From positions 806,001 through 870,000 of the forward strand of contig NZ_LT985188.1 in NCBI RefSeq assembly GCF_900289045.1: 64,000 nt of DNA, written 5' to 3'. Each line of letters begins with the position of its first letter. Within the stretch, counting starts at the first letter, position 1. The notes under the pieces are model-generated. The model was given only the letters and a program-made list of their open reading frames with translations, was not told the DNA's origin and made no database searches. Positions 1 to 8,547 of this stretch are shown here, piece after piece. A program made the translations under genes and the position numbers. Origin of the DNA: Micropruina glycogenica (GTDB lineage Bacteria > Actinomycetota > Actinomycetes > Propionibacteriales > Propionibacteriaceae).

Positions 1-246
1 GAAAGGCTACCCTCGCCACCGCGCCAAAGTCGGATGACCGGCGGCGCAGCACCGGGGCCCACTTACAGCCATTCTGGGACTTTCACGGGGCACCAGTGGG
101 TCGCCTTACCGGTCGACCTGCCGCCCATTCGAGCGTGGCGATGTGCGGCGAAAGCCTGAGATGGGCGGAGGAGGTCCTGCAGCGTGTGGTGCGTTTCGAT
201 GCCTTCGTCGGCAAGTCGCGGGCAACCGGCATGTCGCGCGGCGGAC
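1..246. other. Left edge, no gene recognised
   Basis: About 250 bases downstream of the minus-strand DUF4209 gene. Short open frames exist on the plus strand but match nothing I recognise and lack convincing ribosome binding sites. I see no RNA gene or repeat here. Confidence 0.5.
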
Positions 247-2073
247 CTACTCCGATTCCCGTGTTGGAACGGCCGGTTCGCGCCCTTCAGCTGCCTCTGG
301 ATCGTGTAGTGCGTTCCAGTACGGGATGAACACGAGCCTGAGCGTCAGCCACCAGAGGTAGACGCTGGCGCCGGATGAGAACACCGAGTCGCCGATCAGT
401 CCGTGTGCGACTTCGTTGCGAAGGTTTGGGCCAATGGGCCCGCAGAGCAATGCGCGAAGTTCGAAGGCAAGATCCTCTCCGAAGATGTCGACGACCCGCT
501 CGTTCTCCATGAGCGCGGACAGGCCAATCTCGTTCTCGTTGCCGTCGGCGCCGATCGCGCTCGTGCGCTCGCCGGCGTTCGCGAGGTGCAACCGCACAAG
601 TGCCTCGATAGCGGGTACGAGGAGGTGCACCGCGGCTCCGAAGTCCCCGCTGTATCCGTAGTGGAGCCCTCGCGCAAAGATCCCTTCGTGCGTGCTCGGC
701 ACGATGGGGCTAGCGGCAGCAAGTGCCTGGAAGTGGCCGATGTGAAGCCGGTGATCGGTGGATAACTGTCTCCAACCCTTCGGGAGCACGATGCCCCCGA
801 GAAGGTTGACCCGTAGCTGGAATTGCTGGATCATTTCTTCCCAAGTTGACGCCTTCTCGCCGAAAATCGTGGCGCCCTCGTCGGCAGGCGAGCGGTACAC
901 GGTGCGTCCGTCGGAACTCAACGTTCGCCGCCCGATCAGTGACAAGAGGGGGTGCTGCTGCTCGCGCTCCTCTGCTTCCGTCCTAGCTGCCGACAGGCTC
1001 GCGAAGGCTTGTATGCCGGCGAACCGCCGAAGCGACTCAACTGGATCGTCGCTACGGATCGCGGCAAGCAACTCAGTGACATGGCGGCTGAGGTCGCCGC
1101 CTTCTGTTGTGAACACGTGCATCTGACCGACCGCCGCGGCGCCGCTCTCCCGGATTCGGCGCGCGAGTTCGGCTGGAAGGTCAGCCGCTCCGAGCCGCTC
1201 GCGGGCCGTGCGTGGCAACGTGCGAAGAACCTTGAGCGCCATCTCCAACTGGACGCACGCCCTGAGCGCTTCAGAAGCTTCGGCCTCTGCGACTAGTCGC
1301 TGAACTATGGCATATGTCGCGTCCTCGCTCGCCTCTGGATTGCCCGCACGCCGATACCACTCAGCTGCGACTTCCAGGGTGTCCTGAGCGACGATTGACT
1401 GGAGGCCTTCCGCATGAGCTGCGAGGTGCGCCGCGATCGCCCCGGCATGGTCGCGCCCAAGCCGATGGTCGCCCAGCATTCGGGCCGCGCGCACCGCGAG
1501 TACGCCGTCGGAGGATGTGGTTGCAGCTTCGACGAGTTGGCGCTCGATCTCCTGGAGTTGCGCCGACGCGACGCCACGAAAACGAACACCGACGGCAAGC
1601 CCGCGGTCCCACTGCTCCGCTGAGTGGGTCATCGCCTCACTGGTAACCCCATGGTCCGCCAGGGCCTGAAGCTGCGCTGCGTGCCAAGTCGCGCGACGCG
1701 CGGGTTCTCCAGCGATCGCGATGACGTCGAGGATGCGACTCCGAAGGATGAGGTTAGGGACGAGCTCCGCGACATCAGCCAACACCGCGATGTCCGCGTC
1801 CGTGAAGTCTGCAGGAATGGGACTCCTCCTATCGCCGAACGTAGCGAAAGGGCCGTACGGATTGGTCCAGTCGTTGCCGTTCGGCATGAACCACGCAACC
1901 GTCGCCAGCAGCCCCGACACGTACCGAACATCCTCGTCGACGTCAGCGTCATCGCTGATAGCCCGGAGAGGACTTCCCATAAGGAGGGTGCCCGCATCAT
2001 CTTCAGCGAGCGCGGTCTCCAAGTCAGGGTGTCGCGCAGCGGCCTGCCAGCGGGAGTCGGGGGTCGCGGTCAT
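247..2073 (-). CDS. DUF4209 domain protein (608 aa)
   Basis: Large soluble protein with no signal peptide or membrane segment. Near the C-terminus (about residues 552-558) it carries RNEVAHG, matching the RNxxxHG signature that defines DUF4209. This resembles the Rx4-6H motif of HEPN nucleases, although no activity is established for the family. The N-terminal 450 residues are helical and rich in Ala, Glu and Arg. It stands alone on the minus strand, facing away from the transfer region, and its mixed codon use is less G/C-biased at position three than the pilus operon. It probably belongs to the host or recipient flank rather than the conjugative element. Function unknown; a role in stress or defence is only a guess. 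Confidence 0.75.
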   Translation of the reverse strand: MTATPDSRWQAAARHPDLETALAEDDAGTLLMGSPLRAISDDADVDEDVRYVSGLLATVAWFMPNGNDWTNPYGPFATFGDRRSPIPADFTDADIAVLADVAELVPNLILRSRILDVIAIAGEPARRATWHAAQLQALADHGVTSEAMTHSAEQWDRGLAVGVRFRGVASAQLQEIERQLVEAATTSSDGVLAVRAARMLGDHRLGRDHAGAIAAHLAAHAEGLQSIVAQDTLEVAAEWYRRAGNPEASEDATYAIVQRLVAEAEASEALRACVQLEMALKVLRTLPRTARERLGAADLPAELARRIRESGAAAVGQMHVFTTEGGDLSRHVTELLAAIRSDDPVESLRRFAGIQAFASLSAARTEAEEREQQHPLLSLIGRRTLSSDGRTVYRSPADEGATIFGEKASTWEEMIQQFQLRVNLLGGIVLPKGWRQLSTDHRLHIGHFQALAAASPIVPSTHEGIFARGLHYGYSGDFGAAVHLLVPAIEALVRLHLANAGERTSAIGADGNENEIGLSALMENERVVDIFGEDLAFELRALLCGPIGPNLRNEVAHGLIGDSVFSSGASVYLWWLTLRLVFIPYWNALHDPEAAEGREPAVPTRESE

Positions 2074-2613
2074 GAGTTCAGGTTATGGGTAATCGTTGAC
2101 ATTGGCTCAGCATTCTGTGTGAGAGAGAGGAGGTCCTATTGGAGAGGTCTTCTATCGGCCTATCGGGACGTCTGATGGACAGGTGTCCTACCCGAAAGGC
2201 GTGGCTCGCTCGTCGACCGACCAACGACTCCTTCCGTTCACCGGTGGCGCCAGACATCGCCTCTCAACCGACGTTCCCTACTGGGAAGGGTCCGACCCGC
2301 CCTGCGCCCGGCAATCCAGCACGAATGTGGATGGATGAGGTCGCGCACACGCCCCGGCCGGAGGTTATCGGCCGACCCGCGGCAGATGTTGCACAGAAGG
2401 GGCCAGCAGCGCCCTCGAATACTGCAGAGTTGGCTACACCGACGGGCTGGCCTGATGGCACCTGCACAAAGCAGGGTCGGCGATGTACTCCAGTCATCGG
2501 TCGTCCTCGGTGGATCGTGCGGTCTGCGCTAGGCACGGCCCGCGGCTTTAGCCATTTTGGGACGATTGCTCCTCGCACGACAGTTGGCCGGCCAGCGGTC
2601 CTACGATCCTCTC
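2074..2613. other. Intergenic region without recognised gene
   Basis: About 540 bases between divergent genes. Open frames on both strands are short and of non-native composition. A 14-base string AGCCATTYTGGGAC near 2551 also occurs near 67, too short to interpret. No clear promoter or terminator was found. Confidence 0.4.
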
Positions 2614-3120
2614 GTGACAGCAGGGGCGCCTGAGCCGGATATGAGAGAAGCTGCTAGCGAAGCTCGCCAAGAGATGTACGACGCCCTTCGCCTGTTTCAC
2701 ACACACGTGCAACAGACCACCGCGCTGCTGCTTGGAATCATCACAACCGTATTCGTGGTCTTTGGTTTCGCGCTCGATCGTAACCAGGAGAATCAGGCAC
2801 TAAGTGTTGAGGTCGTGCACCTTGGTGGAGCAATCCTGGTCCTCATAGCGCCCCTAGCTCTCCTAAGTGTGAGCATCATTGGGCGGTATTACCTGCTCTA
2901 CGTCTCGTCCCTCTATTTCGCTGCAACAATATCGCGTCTTGCGCAACTACCCGCGCACCCTTGGTTCGATGACGTGCCTGAGGAGCCTTCAAAGAAAGAC
3001 CCTTGGATCCGGAGTCGCACATTTGGGCGTGGCCACAGCCTATTCCTCTACAGCTTGATGCTTTGGCTTCTCGGCGCTTCGGGCCTCATCTCCGGCATCT
3101 TCGTGTTTCTGAGCTTCTAG
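2614..3120 (+). CDS. Small membrane protein, coupled to downstream methyltransferase
   Basis: Encodes about 168 aa from the GTG at 2614; the ATG at 2641 is also possible and no strong Shine-Dalgarno decides. It has three hydrophobic segments: around residues 40-60 (TALLLGIITTVFVVFGFAL), a long pair around 75-110, and one at the C-terminal end (LMLWLLGASGLISGIFVFL). Charged stretches lie between them. Family not recognised. Its TAG stop shares one base with the GTG start of the following methyltransferase, so the two are probably translationally coupled and may act together at the membrane. Confidence 0.6.
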   Translation: MTAGAPEPDMREAASEARQEMYDALRLFHTHVQQTTALLLGIITTVFVVFGFALDRNQENQALSVEVVHLGGAILVLIAPLALLSVSIIGRYYLLYVSSLYFAATISRLAQLPAHPWFDDVPEEPSKKDPWIRSRTFGRGHSLFLYSLMLWLLGASGLISGIFVFLSF

Positions 3121-3791
3121 TGGACCTTGAAGTGCCTGTCGAATCAATTCGTTCATATTGGGACGCCTTTTATCGAGCTAACCGCGGGCCTCAGAGCCTT
3201 TTGCATGAGTCACCCTTTGCCGCATGGACGGCTGAGCGTCTTGAAGAAGGTAGCCAGGTCCTTGATTTCGGATGCGGCACTGGCCGCGACTCGATGTACT
3301 TCGCTTCGCTCGGACATCTCGTAACAGGGTTCGATTGCTCGGCTGAAGCCATCGAAATCGCACGTCGCGAGGCAACGACGAGGGGGCATCCCGCGCACTT
3401 TGAAGTGCTCGATCTAGCTGATCTTGAGATCGCGCGCACTAAGGTTGAGTTGTCAGTCGCCGAAGACGTCCCCACAAGTTGCTACGCGCGCTTCCTGCTT
3501 CATGCTACTGGAAATGTGGAACGGAATAATCTTCTTGAGATCTCGGCTTCGGTCCTCGGTCAGGGCGGCCTCCTATTCCTCGAGTTCCGCACAGTGGACG
3601 ACGCGCGGACGATGCATGCTTACGGCGAAAAGCACTTCCGCAACTATCTGCGGCCAGACCTCGTTCGCGAGGAGATCGTAGAACATGGTGGAAAGGTGCT
3701 GTCTTGCGAGGAGAATAGGGGGCTGGCGCCTTTCGAGGGCGAGGACCCAGTCATCTGTCGTTTGGTGGCTACTTGGAGGGGGCCCGCCTAG
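3120..3791 (+). CDS. SAM-dependent class I methyltransferase (223 aa)
   Basis: Contains the class I Rossmann motif I, VLDFGCGTGRDSMYFA (about residues 47-62), followed by an acidic residue ending beta-2 (GFDCS), as in TehB/UbiE-type methyltransferases. A later LLFLEFRT strand and the C-terminal sheet are also consistent. The frame is open upstream, but the GTG at 3120 overlaps the stop of the preceding membrane-protein gene (TAGTG) and gives a normal N-terminus, so I use it. The substrate cannot be read from sequence. Codon use is less GC-biased than the transfer genes, so it appears to be flanking or acquired DNA. Confidence 0.75.
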   Translation: MDLEVPVESIRSYWDAFYRANRGPQSLLHESPFAAWTAERLEEGSQVLDFGCGTGRDSMYFASLGHLVTGFDCSAEAIEIARREATTRGHPAHFEVLDLADLEIARTKVELSVAEDVPTSCYARFLLHATGNVERNNLLEISASVLGQGGLLFLEFRTVDDARTMHAYGEKHFRNYLRPDLVREEIVEHGGKVLSCEENRGLAPFEGEDPVICRLVATWRGPA

Positions 3792-4021
3792 AAGAGGAGT
3801 CAACAACCCGTAGCCCGTGGCGTTGATCCAACTCTAGATTGACCTCCGGGCGAGCCGGGAGCAGCGCGCATCGACCTCATCGCATAGCTAGTCCCGAGTT
3901 TGCGTCCGCCGAGGGTGTGGCAGCAGATCTGATCGGGCGGAGTTGTTGATTCGGGATCAGCTTGCGGACGCTGCGCTTGTTATTTGGGATGCATCCGCAG
4001 ACCACACTGTCATCGGCAGAT

Positions 4022-4091
4022 CCGGACGGATCTCGACAAGCTCGACCATCGGCCGGCCATGACCGGATGGATCTCGACAAGTTCGATCATC
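4022..4091. repeat. Two 29-bp direct repeats, REP-like
   Basis: Units at 4022-4050 and 4063-4091 match at 26 of 29 positions. Each has the core GGATCTCGACAAGYTCGA, itself partly palindromic (TCGA-CAAG-YTCGA). Sequences of the type TCTCGACAAGCTCGACC are, from memory, abundant dispersed repeats in several actinobacterial genomes, so this is more likely a chromosomal REP-type element than an iteron. Confidence 0.6.
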
Positions 4092-4377
4092 ACCCTTGAT
4101 CGCACTTGTGCTTGGCGCAACTGGGCGAGCCGACACTCGGCCGCCGGGTGGGGGTCAGAATTCGACCGGCGTGGGCACAGGCGCTGACATTGTCGTGGCC
4201 CGCTGAGTGTGGTGAAGTGCGCCGGCGCCGTGGGTGAAGCCGCTGACCAGGTGGGATCGGTGGCGGCAAATTCAGCCGAACGCAGCGCCGGCGGGTGGAG
4301 CGACGAGTATGGCCGCGATCTGGATCGTGGTGACCGGGGAGGATGTTGGGTCCAGTCAAGTAGGACTTTCCGACAAC

Positions 4378-4482
4378 TTGGGGGACGTTGGGGGACGTCG
4401 CTTTCACTTGGTCTTTCAGTCCCTTGTGTGCGTCCTTTTGCGGCTGGTTTGAAGGAGGCGGTGACATCGACGGCCACATGCT
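4378..4482 (+). promoter_or_regulatory. Two-part conserved regulatory module, copy 1
   Basis: Two GGGGACGT units at 4381 and 4391 (one helical turn apart) are followed by CTTTCAC. Exactly 91 bases after the first unit comes GGCCACATGCT (4472), within a 23-base block starting GGTGAC at 4460. The same parts with the same spacing occur at 16713-16814. It lies upstream of the HTH gene at 4602. Could be an operator-promoter or a leader-peptide attenuator: the two differences just after ATG are synonymous (Met-Leu-Leu). Confidence 0.6.
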
Positions 4483-4601
4483 CCTGCTCGGATGTCTCCA
4501 TAGTTCCCGCGGGTGATGGCCGGACACGAGGCTTCACGCACGTCAGGCGAGATTTCCCCCGGGATCTGCGGTATCCGACCATCACCTCCAGGAGAGACGC
4601 G

Positions 4602-4838
4602 ATGAGCAGCACCAGGGAAACGGCGGGCAGCCAGCGCCCGCGAGGATGGCTTTCGCTGCGGCAGGCAGCCACCATCTACGGGGTTAGCGTTGACACCCTC
4701 CGACGCCGCATCACAGTCGGCAAACTGCCGGCCCGCCGCTTCGGTCCCCGACTCATCAGGGTGCAAGCCTCTGACGTCGAGGCCCTATTACGGCCAATCC
4801 CCACGATCGGCACCATCCACGCGCGACACAGCGCATGA
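4602..4838 (+). CDS. Excisionase-like helix-turn-helix protein (78 aa)
   Basis: Small basic DNA-binding protein of the MerR/excisionase (HTH_17) type. The sequence WLSLRQAATIYGVSVDTLRR followed by RITVGKLPARRFGPRLIRV is the typical arrangement of a winged HTH that recognises DNA and ends in Arg-Val. The frame is open further upstream, but the ATG at 4602 follows a good AGGAGA ribosome binding site (4590-4595) and gives exactly one domain. It lies downstream of the conserved 4378-4482 module. In mobile elements such proteins act as excisionases (recombination directionality factors) or small repressors. No integrase is present in the window, so a regulatory role is at least as likely. Confidence 0.75.
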   Translation: MSSTRETAGSQRPRGWLSLRQAATIYGVSVDTLRRRITVGKLPARRFGPRLIRVQASDVEALLRPIPTIGTIHARHSA

Positions 4839-5296
4839 ACAAGTTTCCTGCATTGTTCAAAGGATGCGTTCAAGCACCAACAGCGCGATCGGCAGAGGAC
4901 GGCGCTGCGGTCCAAGCCGGTCGCTCGGCTACGCTCTCCGAACTCGATTCCCCGAAGGGCTTCTGACGCGGGGTGATGGGCCCCTCAGCGTTGGCACGGC
5001 GGGGTGTGCTGTCGTCTGCCGCGGGTAGGGCAGTGTCCAGAAAGAACCTTCGCATCTCAGGCCGGTATGGACCGGCGTAGTGGCCGCCCTTGGCGCGATC
5101 TGCGGCCCACGCCCAGATCCCACCCAAGTCGGCGAGGACTGCCCGCCTCCAATGGACGCCCTCGTCGTCGCCGTCTCAGGCATCGTTGAGTCGTTGACCG
5201 CCCGCCGAAGATTCGGCGCCGGGGATTGGACGGTCAGGTGCGGCCCTGCGGTCAATGAACCCCGTGCTAATGGCCGGGCAGCTCCGGCCTCGGGAC

Positions 5297-5318
5297 CGAT
5301 TATTCCGCGGAATAATCG
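5297..5318. repeat. Palindrome, copy 1 of 5 (core ATTATTCCGCGGAATAAT)
   Basis: A 22-base perfect palindrome, the best of five related copies in the element. It lies 128 bases before the start of the lipoprotein gene that heads the pilus region. Size and symmetry fit the operator of a dimeric repressor. Confidence 0.85.
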
Positions 5319-5377
5319 GGACCGGCATCCGGTCGCTCGCGCTGTACTCTCGTCACACCACCCCAGGTTTAGAACCC

Positions 5378-5393
5378 ACTTCTACGTAGAAGT
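5378..5393. promoter_or_regulatory. Perfect palindrome ACTTCTACGTAGAAGT, likely operator
   Basis: A 16-base perfect palindrome centred on TACGTA, 53 bases upstream of the lipoprotein ATG. It differs from the CCGCGG palindromes and suggests a second regulator acting on the same promoter. Confidence 0.55.
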
Positions 5394-5445
5394 TGTCCGA
5401 AACCCGTCACCGTCAACGGCTGAAAGGGTGGTGAAGGAGGGTTCT

Positions 5446-6044
5446 ATGTCGATCGCACGTCTACGAACCGCGGCAGTGGCCTCAGCCGCCATTGTTGCCC
5501 TTGTGGGTTGCACTGCAACACCCGTCGTGCCTCCCTCGTCTGAAGTTCCGTCAGCGACCAGCTCACCCACCCCCTCAGGCTCGCCCACGCCGGCGTCGAG
5601 CTGGAGCGCAGAGCAGCAGGCGGCGATCGATGCGGTGCACGGCTACTCAGAGACGTCACTGCGGATTGGCGCCGATCCGTCCAAGTACACCGAGGCCCAG
5701 ATGAGAGCCGAGTTCAAGAAGTACCTCGGTGGGGACATGGTTCCGAACAACGTCGGCGCAATGATGACCTTGAAGAAGAAGGGGTGGCACTACGAGGGCG
5801 ATGTGAGAGTTCTGTCGCTCAACGCTACGAAGGCGGTAGACAACCACAGCGAACGCGGGCTCGAAGTGCATGTCACAGTTTGTCGAGATCAGTCGGCAAT
5901 CCGAGTTGCAGACAAGTCAGGGAATCTCGCCAACACTGATCAGCCGCCGAAGTTCAACTTGCGCCAGTACTCAGTGCGAAAGCCCGCAGGGTCCCACACC
6001 TGGCGGGTTTACGGCATCGCGACCGTGGATGGACGGTGCGGCTC

Positions 6045-6048
<4 letters not shown>
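5446..6048 (+). CDS. Secreted lipoprotein at head of pilus operon (200 aa)
   Basis: Starts at the ATG following AAGGAGG (5434-5440). Residues 1-22 form a lipoprotein signal peptide ending in the lipobox LVGC, followed by a Pro/Ser/Thr-rich linker of about 30 residues and a compact domain (about 55-200). The domain has two Cys residues (VCRDQS and DGRCGS) that may form a disulphide. A hydrophobic/charged alternation is visible but no named family was recognised; NTF2-like or SCP-like folds are possible. The next gene starts within its stop codon, so it is the first gene of the pilus operon and its product probably sits at the outer face of the membrane. Confidence 0.7.
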
Positions 6049-6809
<761 letters not shown>

Positions 6810-6833
6810 ATCACGAGAAGGGGTGATGAGGAC

Positions 6834-7532
6834 GTGGCGTTAAGCGTTCTGACCAAGAGGAACGGTAAAGAGGCCGCATCGGAGGCCGTGCCGCCGGCGG
6901 GAGGCCCTGCTCCGCATGAGACTGCCGCCACGTCGCCCCGGTTGCGTCGGCGCCCGCTGCTGCTGGTGGTTGGTGTCGCTCTGCTGGTGATGGGGGCGAT
7001 GGCGGGCGTCTGGCTGTGGTCGGCCGCCTCGACGAGCGTGGAGGTGGTGGTGGTTCGAGCTGATGTGCAGCGCGGCGCGATCATTCCTGCCTCGGCGTTG
7101 GGTCGGGTGCGGGTGACGGTGGATCCGTCGGTGCAGACGGTGCCCGGCGACCAGATGGCGTCGATGGTAGGCCGCTCGGCGGCTGTCGACTTGAGTGCTG
7201 GCGCCTTGCTAACACCGAGTCAGGTGACTGACTTGGTGCAGCCGGCGGAGGGGATGTCGATGGTGGGTATCCCGGTCGCGCCTGGCTTGATGCCGGCGGA
7301 ACCGTTGCGCGCCGGCGATCAGGTTCGTTTGGTGCAGACACCCGGCCCGAGCGGTGAGGTGAGCGACAAGAATCCGAGCCCGGCGGTGATTACTGCCACG
7401 GTGGTGCGGGTGACGCCGGGGGAGACCCAGACGGTGGTGGATGTGCTGGTGACGCAGGACAAGTCGGCCGAGCTGGCGGCCCGAGCCGCCACTGGCAAGG
7501 TGGCTGTCGTTCTGGACTCCCGCGAGCGGTAG
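6834..7532 (+). CDS. cpaB: SAF-domain pilus assembly protein, CpaB/RcpC-like (232 aa)
   Basis: A basic cytoplasmic N-terminus is followed by one membrane segment (about residues 43-65, LLLVVGVALLVMGAMAGVWL). A SAF domain comes next: VEVVVVRADVQRGAIIPASAL, then VGRSAAVDLSAGALLTPSQV, the classic RGxxI...L...G..L layout. In Tad systems CpaB/RcpC is the periplasmic/outer-face assembly protein; in monoderm-type actinobacteria the SAF domain probably contacts the cell wall. It starts at a GTG (6834). Followed closely by the CpaE-like ATPase gene, as in other tad loci. Confidence 0.75.
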   Translation: MALSVLTKRNGKEAASEAVPPAGGPAPHETAATSPRLRRRPLLLVVGVALLVMGAMAGVWLWSAASTSVEVVVVRADVQRGAIIPASALGRVRVTVDPSVQTVPGDQMASMVGRSAAVDLSAGALLTPSQVTDLVQPAEGMSMVGIPVAPGLMPAEPLRAGDQVRLVQTPGPSGEVSDKNPSPAVITATVVRVTPGETQTVVDVLVTQDKSAELAARAATGKVAVVLDSRER

Positions 7533-7546
7533 GGGAGGCAACGCTG

Positions 7547-8383
7547 ATGGCTTTGGTGACGTTGGTGTCGGCGGCGGGTTCGCCCGGGGTGACCACGACC
7601 GGGTTGGGGTTGGCGTTGTGCTGGCCACGTCCGGTGGTGTTGGTGGAGGCCGATCCCGCGGGTTCGTCAGCGTTGGCGGCCGGCTACTTCCGGGGGCAGG
7701 TTGATCATGCCGGTTTGGTGGATTTGGCGATGGCGCACCGTAGCGGCCTGCTGGCTGAGGCGTTGCCACGGATCGTGATGGGTGTGCCGGACACCGACGT
7801 GTCGATCCTGTTCGGCTCACGCTCTCATGAGCAGGCTCCTGGCTTGGCACGGTTGTGGGAGCCGCTGCTGCGGGCGTTGCGGGAGGTGGCCGCTGACGGC
7901 CAGGACGTGATCGTGGATGGTGGCAGGCTGGGGTTGGCGAGCTGGCCTCGCCAGCTGGTTGCCCATTCGGATCTGACTTTGCTGGTGACCCGTTCGACGT
8001 TGCCGGCGTTGGTGGCGGCGCGGTCCTGGGCGGAGTCGTTGGCGGAAGATGTGCTGCCCGGCCATGACGTGAAGCTGCTGCTGGTTGGTGAGGGCCAGCC
8101 GTACAGGGCAGGCGAGGTCGCCAAAACACTCGGACTGGGGGTGGCCGCCACCGTCGGTTGGGATCCGGCCCGAGCCGCCGTGTACTCGCAGGGTGCCGAC
8201 AAGCCGGCACCACGCTTCGGTGGCGCGAAAGCGGCGGATCGGGCATTTCGACATTCGGCCTACGCCGCCAGCCTTCAACGCAGCGCGGAGGCGATTGGGT
8301 CGCTCACTGAGCTAACCCGCCGCGACACCCAACTGTTTCGCGGCATGATCGCCGCCCGCACCCGCCAGGAGGTCTCCCCATGA
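7547..8383 (+). CDS. CpaE/MinD-like ATPase with altered P-loop (278 aa)
   Basis: Opens with MALVTLVSAAGSPGVTTTG, the position of the deviant Walker A of ParA/MinD proteins, but with SPGVTTT in place of KGGxGKT: the signature lysine pair is lost. VVLVEADPAGSSAL matches the Walker A' segment (aspartate after beta-2), and VIVDGGRL the Walker B region. In Tad loci the equivalent protein (CpaE/TadZ) localises the pilus machine. Loss of the catalytic Lys suggests a non-hydrolysing or weak ATP binder, as known for some TadZ. Overlaps the next small gene by ATGA. Confidence 0.65.
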   Translation: MALVTLVSAAGSPGVTTTGLGLALCWPRPVVLVEADPAGSSALAAGYFRGQVDHAGLVDLAMAHRSGLLAEALPRIVMGVPDTDVSILFGSRSHEQAPGLARLWEPLLRALREVAADGQDVIVDGGRLGLASWPRQLVAHSDLTLLVTRSTLPALVAARSWAESLAEDVLPGHDVKLLLVGEGQPYRAGEVAKTLGLGVAATVGWDPARAAVYSQGADKPAPRFGGAKAADRAFRHSAYAASLQRSAEAIGSLTELTRRDTQLFRGMIAARTRQEVSP

Positions 8384-8547
8384 GCACCGATCAGCCGCAG
8401 CACAGCACGAACCAGACCGAGAGCAGCACAGAACCGATGACAAGGGTGCGCGTGGACCTGGTGTACGGGGAGGGCGAGATGCGTCGGCCGATGCGTGAGG
8501 ATGCCGACTTCGCACGACTGGTGCGAGACGGGCTGGGGCAGCCATGA
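8380..8547 (+). CDS. Small protein of 55 aa between CpaE-like and TadA
   Basis: A short gene that overlaps its neighbours at both ends: ATGA with the CpaE-like stop (8380-8383) and ATGA with the TadA start (8544-8547). The product has a polar Gln/Ser/Thr-rich first third, then a conserved-looking segment MTRVRVDLVYGEGEMRRPMR and an acidic tail. Perfect coupling on both sides and native codon use argue that it is real. No family recognised; possibly a regulatory subunit of the TadA ATPase. Confidence 0.7.
   Translation: MSTDQPQHSTNQTESSTEPMTRVRVDLVYGEGEMRRPMREDADFARLVRDGLGQP

Larger units (their letters stand above)
3792..4601. other. Control region left of the element: repeats, no gene seen
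   Basis: Holds a pair of 29-base direct repeats (4022-4091), a 10-bp-period tandem GGGGACGT repeat (4381-4398) and a conserved block around GGCCACATGCT (4460-4482). The latter two recur upstream of the gene at 16861. A possible 12-codon leader frame starts at the ATG in that block (4477). I see no other coding potential. Confidence 0.5.
4839..5445. other. Promoter region of the pilus operon
   Basis: About 600 bases with no gene I can support. It contains two perfect palindromes (5297-5318 and 5378-5393) in the 150 bases before the lipoprotein start, so the main promoter of the pilus operon is probably here. I cannot assign -35 and -10 boxes with confidence. Confidence 0.45.

Noticed and set aside
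2264-2578. 104-codon minus-strand frame in the 2.1-2.6 kb gap
   Set aside because: No ribosome binding site, atypical composition and no recognisable motif.
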